NCBI RefSeq assembly: GCF_900103815.1
Contig: NZ_FNHZ01000002.1
Coordinates: 347,925 to 411,924, forward strand
Origin: Lachnospira pectinoschiza
Lineage (GTDB): Bacteria; Bacillota; Clostridia; Lachnospirales; Lachnospiraceae
Length of the DNA: 64,000 nucleotides
Reading direction: 5' to 3'
Part shown: one piece after another, positions 44,672-53,626 of the stretch
Layout of the letters: the number at the start of each line of letters is the position of its first letter
Numbering within the stretch: the stretch's first letter is position 1
The notes under the pieces: model-generated
What the model saw: the letters and a program-made list of their open reading frames with translations, nothing else
The model's database searches: none
Told to the model about the DNA's origin: nothing
Made by a program: the position numbers and the translations under genes

Positions 44672-45370
44672 TTAACAATCTTTAGAGTTTTTAGACTCCT
44701 TTAGCTCATCCGCTGCTGTCTCTTTACTAGCTGCTGCATCTTCACTAGCTTCTAGATTTTCTAAAGAATCCTTATCTGGATATTCAAAAATATATCTCTC
44801 ATAACCATTAATCACAGTGGTATCCTGATTAAGCTGCATCTCTGGCTTAAAGTTTAGCATATAGTTTTTGTGCACATGGCCGTGAACAAAGAACTTAGGC
44901 TTGTATTTTGCAATAATGTCATTAAAGACCTCAAAGCCCACATGGACATGGTCTGGCCCATCATTAATACCTTTAGCTGGCGAATGAGTAAGCAAGATAT
45001 CAATGCCCTTATTTTTCTTAATAGAGAGCCAAACCTTATTAACCCTGCTCTTCATCTGCATCTGAGTGTATTGATTATCGCCCTTTTTGTATCTAATAGA
45101 GCCACCAAGGCCAAGAATTCTAATGCCCTTATAGACATAGACCTTGTTCTCTATGCAAATACAGCCATCTGGCGGCGTCTCCTTATAGCAATCATCATGA
45201 TTACCCCTAACATAAAGGATTGGCACCTTAGCAAAGGTTGCAAGGAAGGATAGATACTTTGGATCAAGGTCTCCTGCGGATAGTATTAAGTCAATACCCT
45301 CTAATTTTTCTTTTTTAAAATAATCCCATAAATATTCTGACTCAACATCAGCAAGTACAAGTATCTTCAT
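44672..45370 (-). CDS. Metallophosphoesterase
   Basis: The protein has 232 residues. Motifs: LADVES (the usual DxH reads D-V-E), SAGDLD, GNHDD, LLTHSPAKG and HGHVHKN. All but the first His-type ligand look canonical, so the metal site is slightly altered. It probably hydrolyses a phosphodiester or nucleotide, with no specific substrate evident. The ATG follows directly after the stop codon of the upstream BMP-type gene, so the pair is translationally coupled, suggesting a joint function. The last 35 residues are an acidic low-complexity tail. Confidence 0.88.
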   Translation of the reverse strand: MKILVLADVESEYLWDYFKKEKLEGIDLILSAGDLDPKYLSFLATFAKVPILYVRGNHDDCYKETPPDGCICIENKVYVYKGIRILGLGGSIRYKKGDNQYTQMQMKSRVNKVWLSIKKNKGIDILLTHSPAKGINDGPDHVHVGFEVFNDIIAKYKPKFFVHGHVHKNYMLNFKPEMQLNQDTTVINGYERYIFEYPDKDSLENLEASEDAAASKETAADELKESKNSKDC

Positions 45371-47368
45371 TTACTCTCCTTTTTTCTTTAAAAATTTCTC
45401 TTTAAGCTTAGCGGATAATTTAGCCTCTGTAGTCTTATCAAGCTTAAAGATACCCTGACTTGCCACCATGCGCTTAGCGCTATCATTAAGGGAATCTAAA
45501 TCCGGAAAACTAGCAACAACATTATCAAGTAAATAATCCATGGTAATAATCTGCTCAGGATTAAGCACCTGACCCTCTTTATTACGCACATTTCCCTCCT
45601 GATCAATTAATTCACCTTCGAAAATGTTAAATTTACCCTCTATTATTTCCTGCATAATTAAGTTCACAAGTCTCTTAGTTGTAGCAGGAATTGAGTTAGA
45701 CTCAATAATTTCAATAACTCCAGCAGAAAGACCCCAAAGATAGTTAAGCGCCTTAACACTACCATCCTCTTCCGCCTCTCTATCCCAAGAGCCACTTAAA
45801 ATGCTTTGAATCAATTTTTCATAAAATACACCCCAATGCCATACAGTCATGGCAAAGTGAGTATTATAGCCTTCTGTATCACCATTACAATAAAGACCGA
45901 AGTTTCTCTTACCCTTCATAGGGGTAATCATATCCTGGTCAGAAATGCAATGAACTCCGTTAGCGGCAAAATTTGCCTCTACATCATTGTCCTTAATTCC
46001 GCTCCATTCCACATAAACCTTAACTCTTGGATTAACCATCTTAGCGCCAAGAGCGAAGGCATTGATATTAGCTGTCACACCAAAAATTGGGCAATTAGCC
46101 ACATAGCCAATTCGACCACTAGCTGCCATAGAACCAGCAATAATACCACTTAAGAACTTAGCCTCATACATTCTTGCATAGTAAGTTCTAATGTACTTAT
46201 GTGGTATCTTTAAAGAACAGTTAAGAATCTTAACCTTAGGGTTTGCAATAGCCACCTTTAGGGAAGCCATAGTCATGGATGGTGATGTAACAAAGATGAT
46301 ATTGACGCCATTTTTAATAAGCTTTTTCATCTCTTTCTCATCATCGATTTCCGGAATGACGTTTTTGGCAACCACTGTCTCTATCTGGTCTCCAAAGACC
46401 TCTTCAATATACTGTCTACCAAGCTCATGAGAGTAAACCCAGTCTGACTTTTCAGGGCTATTCTCATAAATAAAGCCAATCTTTAACTTCTTAGTCTGCT
46501 GGCTTGGGAATGGTAGTAAATAGCTTAAAATGTTCTTTTTACGTGTATCTGTTGGGTCAAGCTTAAAATCCACTTCGCTGTTATCATCAAGAAGTTCAAA
46601 CTCTGCCCAAGTCTTTGCCACATTGCGCGACATTTCCATAGGTAGCATATTCACTACGTTCTTATAGCCGTGAATATGTACGAATCGTAAAAATGAATCG
46701 CCAATAGGGAAGTCAAACTTATCCCCGCCTCTTTCTAAATAGGCATTCTTAAAATTAAGATAGGCAGAGCACATATCACGCTTATCTTCATCATTTGCAA
46801 AGTCGCCCTTCTTAATTCCTGCAAGGCTCATAAGGGAAGTAAAGCTTCCTTCCTTACTAAAGTAAATATCATTAATCTTAGTGGCCTTATAAAAGTCCAT
46901 AAATTCGTAGTAAATACGCACATTTACATTGTTAGGGTCATACTTTGGAATCTTTCTTGTAACCTTAGCGTTAATAGTTACTGCCCCAAAATACTTTAAA
47001 ACCGAAACTCTTTTATTGCCCTCTAAGACATAAAATTTATTCATGTATTCGTAAACTTTAATAGGCTCTCTAATGCCTTCATTTACCTGGCTGTCTGAAA
47101 GAGATGCCCACTTAGCTGCAAATTCTGTTCCCCAATCAAGTAAAGGCATAAAATTGTCAGCAAAAGCATTGGTTCTACCCTTAGTACATGTACCAACTAC
47201 GAGACTTAGAGGGATTTGATCCTCCCCTAAATTAACTTCTCTCTCAATAGTACTTTCATCTAAGAAGTCTTCAAGAACTGGTAAATAAGGTGATTTACCT
47301 CTGTTCATACATGCATTATAGGCTCTTTTTCCTGATTTAAGCGCTGTCTGATAATCCTGAACTGACAT
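45371..47368 (-). CDS. Cytosolic ParB-like/BMP-domain fusion protein
   Basis: The protein has 665 residues and no signal peptide or lipobox. The middle of the N-terminal half (about 100-138) has IKVYEYMNKFYVLEGNKRV, a ParB/sulfiredoxin-like pattern with a GNKR core. From about 294 to 560 is a basic membrane protein (PnrA-like) nucleoside-binding fold (KKLKIGFIYENSPEKSDWVY, NIIFVTSPSMTMASLKVA, GRIGYVANCPIFGVTANINAF, DTEGYNTHFAMTVWHWGVFYEK). BMP domains are normally extracellular nucleoside-binding lipoproteins; here the domain is intracellular. It may sense a nucleoside or nucleotide. The gene is directly fused by start-stop contact to the metallophosphoesterase gene. Confidence 0.8.
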   Translation of the reverse strand: MSVQDYQTALKSGKRAYNACMNRGKSPYLPVLEDFLDESTIEREVNLGEDQIPLSLVVGTCTKGRTNAFADNFMPLLDWGTEFAAKWASLSDSQVNEGIREPIKVYEYMNKFYVLEGNKRVSVLKYFGAVTINAKVTRKIPKYDPNNVNVRIYYEFMDFYKATKINDIYFSKEGSFTSLMSLAGIKKGDFANDEDKRDMCSAYLNFKNAYLERGGDKFDFPIGDSFLRFVHIHGYKNVVNMLPMEMSRNVAKTWAEFELLDDNSEVDFKLDPTDTRKKNILSYLLPFPSQQTKKLKIGFIYENSPEKSDWVYSHELGRQYIEEVFGDQIETVVAKNVIPEIDDEKEMKKLIKNGVNIIFVTSPSMTMASLKVAIANPKVKILNCSLKIPHKYIRTYYARMYEAKFLSGIIAGSMAASGRIGYVANCPIFGVTANINAFALGAKMVNPRVKVYVEWSGIKDNDVEANFAANGVHCISDQDMITPMKGKRNFGLYCNGDTEGYNTHFAMTVWHWGVFYEKLIQSILSGSWDREAEEDGSVKALNYLWGLSAGVIEIIESNSIPATTKRLVNLIMQEIIEGKFNIFEGELIDQEGNVRNKEGQVLNPEQIITMDYLLDNVVASFPDLDSLNDSAKRMVASQGIFKLDKTTEAKLSAKLKEKFLKKKGE

Positions 47369-47459
47369 AAAATTCGCCTCCTTAATTTCAATCTAACTAG
47401 TAGAAATTTTCAGTATTAGTATATCATAGCTAAACCTTCGTAGTCACTACATTTTCAGT

Positions 47460-47505
47460 AAAAAAGCCCCACCCAAAGGACTAAATCCAATGGATGGGAC
47501 TCTTT
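47460..47505 (-). terminator. Probable terminator of the small-protein gene
   Basis: Imperfect stem CCCATCCA / TGGGTGGG with flanking GAGT/GGCTT and a T-tract on the minus strand (GCTTTTTTAC). Confidence 0.55.
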
Positions 47506-47508
47506 TAG

Positions 47509-47751
47509 TTACAAGCTAAAATCTGTATTACTTAGGGCAAAAGTTTTGAGTTTGCAATCTGAGCTATATGTTGTAGAAGAAGAAAGATTAATTGACTCGG
47601 GTATGTCCTCTTCCTTCACATCCTTCCTTTGATGTTTCTTAGCAACATATTCTTTCTTGCGCTCCTCTTCGCTTTTATCCTTCATCTTTGGTGTAATCTG
47701 AATTGTTGTAACTGCTTCAACCGCTAATAAATCGATAACTCCGTTTATCAT
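47509..47751 (-). CDS. Small unknown protein upstream of the ParB-like/BMP gene
   Basis: The protein has 80 residues. Its ATG has a strong AAGGAGGG site. The first 20 residues are mildly hydrophobic (MINGVIDLLAVEAVTTIQIT), then a Lys/Glu-rich charged stretch and a Ser-rich tail. I see no known domain. A terminator after it suggests an independent unit. Strong initiation signals favour a real gene; the lack of any recognised family lowers certainty. Confidence 0.55.
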   Translation of the reverse strand: MINGVIDLLAVEAVTTIQITPKMKDKSEEERKKEYVAKKHQRKDVKEEDIPESINLSSSTTYSSDCKLKTFALSNTDFSL

Positions 47752-47893
47752 AAATATCCCTCCTTGGAAAAAGAAAAGCGGTAAACTAACTATCTTCTAT
47801 TTTCTATATCGGAATATTTACTTATAACTTTATACTTTAATCTTATTATTTAAAAATAAATTTCAAAGGGAGCACTAAACACTAAACCAAAAA

Positions 47894-48505
47894 TTAATTC
47901 TTCTTAACTCTTCCGTGGAGAAGTGGTGAGATTGGCTTATAAATAAGCATGGTAATTACTACTGAAATCATGCCCTTAACAAAGGTAAATGGCACGTTAA
48001 ATACAAGCAAGCATTCAAATAAATTATCCACTGAAGGAATGATTGCCTTATAAGCTGCAATAATTGTATCCATAGGCATAAAGTTTGTGTAGAATGGGTA
48101 CACAATAAAATAATTTGTTACAAGGCTAAATACTGCCATTGCACAAGCACCAACTGTAGCACCAATAATTGCTGCTGACTTTGATTTCTTAAACTTATAT
48201 ACGCATCCTGCTACACCTACAAAACAAGCACCAAGTAAGAAGTTAGATAACTCTCCAACAAAACCTGATGAGGAATCAAGAAGGTGTAAAAGGTTCTTAA
48301 TAAGTTCAATTAAAATACCAGCAATTGGGCCATAGGCAAATGCACCAATAAGGGCTGGTAAATCTGATAAATCAAGCTTAATAAAGCTTGGAATTAAAAC
48401 TGGTATTGGGAATTCAAAAAACATAAGAATAAATGCAATGCATGAAAGCATACCAACACCTGCTAGCTTTACAACATCTACTCTCTTTTTAGACTGACTA
48501 TCCAT
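47894..48505 (-). CDS. ribU: ECF transporter S component, riboflavin (RibU)-like
   Basis: The protein has 203 residues with about six membrane helices. The signature FEFPIPVLIPSFIKLDLSDL followed by PALIGAFAYGPIAGILIELIKN matches RibU, the riboflavin-binding S component that works with the shared EcfAA'T module. The energising module is not in this window. I see no FMN riboswitch in the roughly 100 bases upstream, so control may differ. Start preceded by AAAGGA. Confidence 0.85.
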   Translation of the reverse strand: MDSQSKKRVDVVKLAGVGMLSCIAFILMFFEFPIPVLIPSFIKLDLSDLPALIGAFAYGPIAGILIELIKNLLHLLDSSSGFVGELSNFLLGACFVGVAGCVYKFKKSKSAAIIGATVGACAMAVFSLVTNYFIVYPFYTNFMPMDTIIAAYKAIIPSVDNLFECLLVFNVPFTFVKGMISVVITMLIYKPISPLLHGRVKKN

Positions 48506-48723
48506 CTATATAATTTCCTTTCTCCTAAAAAATGTGTGTAAAAGATAGCATGCTTTTAAAGACAAACGTACATAAGAAAAATCTTAAAAAGCATTATAAT
48601 TACTATCTTTCATATCATTTTAATATGACACAATCTAATTGTGCAACTATTATTTTTTATTTTAGCGATAAATTTTTTCATTATAGTCGTAAAACGGCTG
48701 TTTATCTACAGCCTGCAAATTTT

Positions 48724-49659
48724 TTATCTACATCCTGCAAGATAAGCGCAGCCATACATGCCTGCATCATTAAGGAGCTTTGCCTGCATAATATTAGTAT
48801 ATTTTGATGGATGGAAAACGTACTTCTTGTAGCTTTCTCTTATCTTATCAATAAAGTAATCGCCGGCTTTTGAAACACCACCACCGATTACAAATACCTC
48901 AGGATCAATCATGCCAGCGGCAATTGCAAGACCCCTTCCAAGATAATCTGTTACATAATCAACTATCATTATACTTAAAAGGTCGCCCTTTTTAGCCTCA
49001 TCAAATACATCCTTAGCTGTTAAATTCTCGATTCTTTTAAGGGTAGAGTTATTTCCCTTTTCTGCTAACATTTTCTTAGCAACCCTTACAATTCCTGTAG
49101 CAGAAGCCACAATTTCAAGACAGTCCTTCTTACCACAATTACACTCCCCCATGTCCTCTGTAACTATTGGCAAATGTCCAATCTCACAGGCAGCACCATT
49201 AAAGCCGTTAACAGGCTTGCCATCTATAATTATGCCACCGCCAACGCCAGTACCAACTGTTATAAAGACCATACTTGAAAACTCCTTAGCGCTTCCAAGC
49301 CAGTATTCACCAAGGGCTGCCATGTTGGCATCATTTCCAACACGGGTTTTAATGTGAAGTAAATTTTCAAATTCCTCTACAACATTAAAGACACCCCAAC
49401 CTAAGTTGATACACTTATTAACTACGCCGTTATCAAGGACAGAACCAGGAACTCCAAGGCCAATAGCCTCAATCTCCTCATCCTTAATTCCAAGGTTTTT
49501 GTTGTTCTTTCTAATATATTTTGTAATATCCTCTAAGATATATTTGCCATTATCTTCTTTGCGAGTCGTAATTTCATCTTTAGTTATAATCTGTCCGCCA
49601 GACTTAATAAGCCCGCATTTAATAGTTGTTCCACCAATGTCAATCCCGTAATAGTACAT
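48724..49659 (-). CDS. ROK-family sugar kinase (glucokinase-like)
   Basis: The protein has 311 residues. Phosphate-binding GIDIGGTTIKCGL, sugar/ATP motifs GLGVPGSVLDNG and GVGGGIIIDG, the catalytic Asp in RVGNDANMAALGE, and the zinc motif GHLPIV...CNCGKKDCLE are all present. It should phosphorylate glucose or a related sugar. It begins 10 nt after the CdaR regulator gene ends and is probably co-transcribed with it. Pairing with a sugar-diacid regulator is unusual. Confidence 0.92.
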   Translation of the reverse strand: MYYYGIDIGGTTIKCGLIKSGGQIITKDEITTRKEDNGKYILEDITKYIRKNNKNLGIKDEEIEAIGLGVPGSVLDNGVVNKCINLGWGVFNVVEEFENLLHIKTRVGNDANMAALGEYWLGSAKEFSSMVFITVGTGVGGGIIIDGKPVNGFNGAACEIGHLPIVTEDMGECNCGKKDCLEIVASATGIVRVAKKMLAEKGNNSTLKRIENLTAKDVFDEAKKGDLLSIMIVDYVTDYLGRGLAIAAGMIDPEVFVIGGGVSKAGDYFIDKIRESYKKYVFHPSKYTNIMQAKLLNDAGMYGCAYLAGCR

Positions 49660-49669
49660 ATTATCCCCC

Positions 49670-50767
49670 TTATTCCTTTCCTATGTCTAAAATTTTTAAA
49701 GCCATATGTAGCACGCAGGCCTCCTTAAAGCTTCTAGGATTATAGCCTGTTTGACTAGCTATTCTATTAAGCTTATATTGCAAGGTATTCTTATGCATAA
49801 AAAGCTTGTCACAAGTAGATTTAAGAGACATATTTTCATCAAAATAAGCCTTTAAAATCTCGATATCTTCCTTTGATAAATTACACATTGTCTTTTGTAA
49901 AAATGTCTTCTTAGCATCGTCTGTAGCACTTGATAGCAAAATTTCTACATCCAAATCTGAGAAAAGTGCCACCTTACCCTCTTCTACAACGCAGGTAAGA
50001 GCTAGGTTTGCAAGTCTATAAGAATCGCACTGACGAGTAAGGATTCTTGCATCCCCCACGCCAATCTTTAAGATCTTACTGTTTCGCTTAGCCAAGTTAT
50101 TAATAAGAAAAGACTTCTTATCAAGCTCCTTCTCACTAATAATAAGCACATACTCATTAGGATAGTTGAAGGTGTAGATGCTGTTATTTAGATGTCCAAT
50201 TGTTTCAAAAATGTCTGACTCAATCATAGATAAATTCACAGGATTATATCTATTGCTTACCTTAATAACCACAGTGACGTAATTGTCCTCGAAATTATTA
50301 ATGCCAGCAAGGGATAGGACCTGCTTCATAAAGTTTCTATTGATATTGTCTTCATTAATAAGAGAATAAACCACATAGTTAATCTGGGCCTTCTTATCAT
50401 GATTACTAAGTTCTAGCTCATGCTCTCTTACTAAAAGCAAGGTGATTCTTTGGGCAAAATATGCATACTTAGTTACCTCATCAGGTTCCCCGGTAATTCC
50501 AATAACCGCAATGGTTTCCCCGTTATGAATGATGGGCATATTAATACCTTTTTTAATTCCCTGCAACTTATTATCTTCATGTACAATCATAGTTTCGCCG
50601 CTTATAGCCGCATTTTTACCTGCCTCATGGTAAGAACCTATTCTTGAAGGATCAGTACTAGCACTAATTGTACCATCCACCTTAATAAAATTAATATCAT
50701 GTTCGCAAATAGATTTAATAGCGTCTACAATCTGGCTTGCTAACTGCTCTCTAATTTCTATTTTCAT
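49670..50767 (-). CDS. cdaR: CdaR-type sugar diacid/glycerate regulator
   Basis: The product is about 365 residues from the ATG at 50767 (MKIEIREQLASQIVDAI), with GAGAGG eight bases upstream; earlier in-frame starts lack such a site. An N-terminal diacid-recognition domain (about 5-135; GITGEPDEVTKYAYFAQRI), a GGDEF-like middle domain and a C-terminal PucR-type helix-turn-helix (about 305-360; LKSTCDKLFMHKNTLQYKLNRI) match CdaR. In E. coli, CdaR activates genes for galactarate, glucarate and glycerate use. Here it is divergent from glycerate kinase and a GntP permease, its likely targets. Confidence 0.9.
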   Translation of the reverse strand: MKIEIREQLASQIVDAIKSICEHDINFIKVDGTISASTDPSRIGSYHEAGKNAAISGETMIVHEDNKLQGIKKGINMPIIHNGETIAVIGITGEPDEVTKYAYFAQRITLLLVREHELELSNHDKKAQINYVVYSLINEDNINRNFMKQVLSLAGINNFEDNYVTVVIKVSNRYNPVNLSMIESDIFETIGHLNNSIYTFNYPNEYVLIISEKELDKKSFLINNLAKRNSKILKIGVGDARILTRQCDSYRLANLALTCVVEEGKVALFSDLDVEILLSSATDDAKKTFLQKTMCNLSKEDIEILKAYFDENMSLKSTCDKLFMHKNTLQYKLNRIASQTGYNPRSFKEACVLHMALKILDIGKE

Positions 50768-50916
50768 ATAATACCTCTCACGAGTTTTGTTACATATAAC
50801 AATAATAACATAAGAGCTGTAAAAATTAAATGTCATATCTAACATATAAAAAGAATATTTCAAATGATATTATTGTCATAAGCTTGTCAATCAACAAAGC
50901 TTTTCACTATATATCG

Positions 50917-50950
50917 AAAAAGCAAAAGCTCTTCCTGCTTTTGCTTTTTT
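50917..50950 (+). terminator. Terminator hairpin in the glycerate kinase leader
   Basis: A perfect 13-bp stem (AAAAAGCAAAAGC / GCTTTTGCTTTTT) with a 7-nt loop and a T-tract lies 20 bp before the glycerate kinase start codon. It may act as an attenuator or block readthrough in the divergent region. Confidence 0.7.
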
Positions 50951-50969
50951 AAAAAGAAAGGAACTTTTT

Positions 50970-52112
50970 ATGAAACTACTTTTTGCTTCTGATTCATTTA
51001 AAGGTACTTTATCAAGTGCTCAAACAATCAAGCTACTTGGTCAGGCTGCTAATGAAGTATTTGAGAACGTGGAATACTCTGGTGTTGCTGTAGCAGATGG
51101 CGGAGAAGGTACAACTGATTCTGTCATTGAAGCAATGAACGGAGAAAAGATTTACCTTGATGTTCATGATCCCTTAATGAACACGGTAAAAGCGTACTAT
51201 GGTAAGTTTTCAGAAACACAGGCTGTTATTGAAATGGCTGCTGCATCTGGTTTACCATTAGTCCCAACAAATTTAAGAAATCCCCTTAACACCACTACTT
51301 ACGGTACTGGTGAAATGATCAAGGATGCTCTTGATCGTGGCTTTACAGACATTTCTATCGCAATCGGTGGTAGCGCAACGAACGACGGTGGTATTGGATG
51401 TGCAAAAGCCCTTGGCGTAAAATTCTTAGATAAAGATGGTAACGAACTCGAAGGTTTTGGTCGTGATTTAGATAAAATCGTTACTATTGATGCCTCTCAG
51501 ATTGATCCAAGAATTAAGGACGCTAAAATCACAGTTATGTGTGATGTAACAAATCCTCTTTGTGGAGAGAATGGAGCCACATATACATTTGGTCCACAGA
51601 AAGGTGCAACAAAAGAAATACTCCCTATCCTAGAAGAGGGTATGAAAAACTATCGAGATATCATTAAGAGAAATTATAATGTCGATCCTGACGCCATAGC
51701 CGGCGCTGGTGCAGCCGGAGGACTCGGTATTGCTCTTAAGGTATTTGTAAACGGAGAGATGAAGTCAGGAATCGAAACAGTTCTTGATTTGATTAAATTT
51801 GATGACCGTCTTGACGGCGTAGATCTTGTTATTACAGGTGAAGGTCGTACAGACTGGCAGAGTTGCTTTGGTAAGGTTATGCAGGGTGTAGGCAAACGTG
51901 CTAAAGCAAAGAATATCCCAGCCATCGGTCTTAGCGGTAGCTTAGGTAAAGATGCCGATAAGATTTTTGACTACGGAATTGAGTCAATTATGACTACGGT
52001 TGACGCTCCTATGGAACTTGAAGAAGCTCTCACTCGTGCAGAAGAGCTTTATTATAAGGGCGCAATCAGAATGTTTAGATTCATCAAAGCAGGTATGAGT
52101 ATTTCTAAGTAA
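50970..52112 (+). CDS. Glycerate kinase
   Basis: The protein has 380 residues, preceded by AAAGGAAC. Family I glycerate kinase: MKLLFASDSFKGTLSS, GVAVADGGEGTTDS, IAIGGSATNDGGIG, GAGAAGGLG and LVITGEGRTDWQS. It phosphorylates D-glycerate, feeding 2- or 3-phosphoglycerate into glycolysis. It shares an operon with the GntP permease 78 bp downstream, and is divergent from CdaR. In pectin users glycerate can arise from galactarate or tartronate-type routes; that link is inference. Confidence 0.95.
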   Translation: MKLLFASDSFKGTLSSAQTIKLLGQAANEVFENVEYSGVAVADGGEGTTDSVIEAMNGEKIYLDVHDPLMNTVKAYYGKFSETQAVIEMAAASGLPLVPTNLRNPLNTTTYGTGEMIKDALDRGFTDISIAIGGSATNDGGIGCAKALGVKFLDKDGNELEGFGRDLDKIVTIDASQIDPRIKDAKITVMCDVTNPLCGENGATYTFGPQKGATKEILPILEEGMKNYRDIIKRNYNVDPDAIAGAGAAGGLGIALKVFVNGEMKSGIETVLDLIKFDDRLDGVDLVITGEGRTDWQSCFGKVMQGVGKRAKAKNIPAIGLSGSLGKDADKIFDYGIESIMTTVDAPMELEEALTRAEELYYKGAIRMFRFIKAGMSISK

Positions 52113-52190
52113 TTAAAAGGTTCTTAACTTTTTTGCTAGTTTAATACCCCATCCTACATTTACATTTATAATTGTTTAGGAGGTTTTAAT

Positions 52191-53447
52191 ATGACTTACG
52201 ATTTTAACACAATTGGCGCACTTATCGGTCTCGTCATCGCAATCATATTAATTATTAAGAAAGTTCATCCAGCATACAGCCTTATTTTAGGTGCTTTAGT
52301 TGGTGGTTTACTCGGTGGTGGTGGTTTAACTACTACTGTTAGTACAATGGTAAATGGTGCATCAAGTATGATGTCATCAGTGCTTAGAATTATGACATCA
52401 GGTATTTTAGCTGGTGCATTAATTAAGACAGGCTCAGCACAAAAAATTGCAGAAACAATCGTAGATAAGTTAGGTCAGAAACGTGCTATTGCAGCCGTTA
52501 GTATTGCTACTATGATTATTTGTGCAGTTGGTGTATTTATTGATATATCAGTTATAACAGTTGCCCCTATCGCATTAGCCATTGGTAAGAAGGCAAACAT
52601 TTCCAAGGAATCCCTTCTTCTTGCCATGATAGGTGGTGGTAAGGCAGGTAATATAATATCTCCAAACCCTAATACAATCGCAGCAAGCGAGGCATTTAAT
52701 GTTGACTTAACATCATTAATGCTTAAAAATTTAATTCCTGCCCTATGCGCACTTGTTGTAACAATTATTCTTGCAACTCTTCTTTCAAAGAAGAAGAACG
52801 GTCTTATGGTTGAAGCAAGTGATATTGAGGTAAATGACACAAAGTTACCAAACTTCTTTACAGCAATTATCGGACCTTTAGTAGTAATTGTATTACTTGC
52901 TTTAAGACCACTTGCAGATATTACAATTGATCCATTAATAGCACTTCCTATTGGTGGTTTAGTTTGTATTTTAGTTACTAGAAACTTTAAGGACACAATT
53001 TCAATTACAGAATTTGGTTTATCAAAGGTTGTAGGCGTGTCAATCCTCTTAATTGGTACAGGTACAATTGCTGGTATCGTTAAGGCATCAGCGCTTCAGT
53101 ACGACGTAATCAATGCTCTTGAAGCATTAAGCATGCCTGCATTTATCCTTGCTCCATTATCTGGTATTCTTATGGCTGCTGCTACTGCTTCAACAACAGC
53201 AGGTGCTACAATTGCTGCTCAGACATTTGCACCTACATTAATTGCAGAAGGTGTTCCTTGCCTTGCAGCTGCAGCCATGATACATGCAGGAGCAACAGTT
53301 GTTGATTCATTACCACACGGTTCATTCTTCCATGCAACTGGTGGTTCAGTATCAATGTCAATTAAGGCTAGAATGAGCTTAATTCCTTATGAAGCTTTAG
53401 TTGGTTTAACAAGTACAATAGTCGCAGTGATTATGTACTTAATCTAA
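52191..53447 (+). CDS. GntP-family permease (probable glycerate/gluconate transporter)
   Basis: The protein has 418 residues with about 11-12 hydrophobic helices. The N-terminal block (KVHPAYSLILGALVGGLLGG) and the central GGGKAGNIISPNPNT motif are typical of GntP/GntT/DsdX. The family imports sugar acids, gluconate, glycerate and D-serine. Position after glycerate kinase and across from CdaR suggests glycerate or a sugar acid. An AGGAGG site precedes the ATG. Confidence 0.9.
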   Translation: MTYDFNTIGALIGLVIAIILIIKKVHPAYSLILGALVGGLLGGGGLTTTVSTMVNGASSMMSSVLRIMTSGILAGALIKTGSAQKIAETIVDKLGQKRAIAAVSIATMIICAVGVFIDISVITVAPIALAIGKKANISKESLLLAMIGGGKAGNIISPNPNTIAASEAFNVDLTSLMLKNLIPALCALVVTIILATLLSKKKNGLMVEASDIEVNDTKLPNFFTAIIGPLVVIVLLALRPLADITIDPLIALPIGGLVCILVTRNFKDTISITEFGLSKVVGVSILLIGTGTIAGIVKASALQYDVINALEALSMPAFILAPLSGILMAAATASTTAGATIAAQTFAPTLIAEGVPCLAAAAMIHAGATVVDSLPHGSFFHATGGSVSMSIKARMSLIPYEALVGLTSTIVAVIMYLI

Positions 53448-53515
53448 TTTTTCAGTTAATTTTAACTGACACATTTTGTTTTCTCTTTAATATAGCTTAA
53501 TAAAGCATAAATAAA

Positions 53516-53570
53516 CTCCCCATAAAGGTACCAAAAACCAAACTACTTAACCTTTATGGGGAGATTTTTT
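53516..53570. terminator. Bidirectional terminator between permease and chemoreceptor
   Basis: Perfect 14-bp stem CTCCCCATAAAGGT / ACCTTTATGGGGAG with a 20-nt loop and a T-tract at 53565-53570. It separates convergent genes. Confidence 0.85.
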
Positions 53571-53626
53571 ATAGTTTTGAAAATGTATCTCTTAGGCTAA
53601 TTTAAAGCCTAATCTTTAAAAACGAT

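Noticed and set aside
48506..48660. FMN riboswitch expected upstream of a RibU-like gene
   Set aside because: I see none of the conserved FMN aptamer segments in this stretch.
52475..52996. Minus-strand frame of 173 codons inside the GntP gene
   Set aside because: It mirrors a hydrophobic transporter gene and lacks initiation signals.
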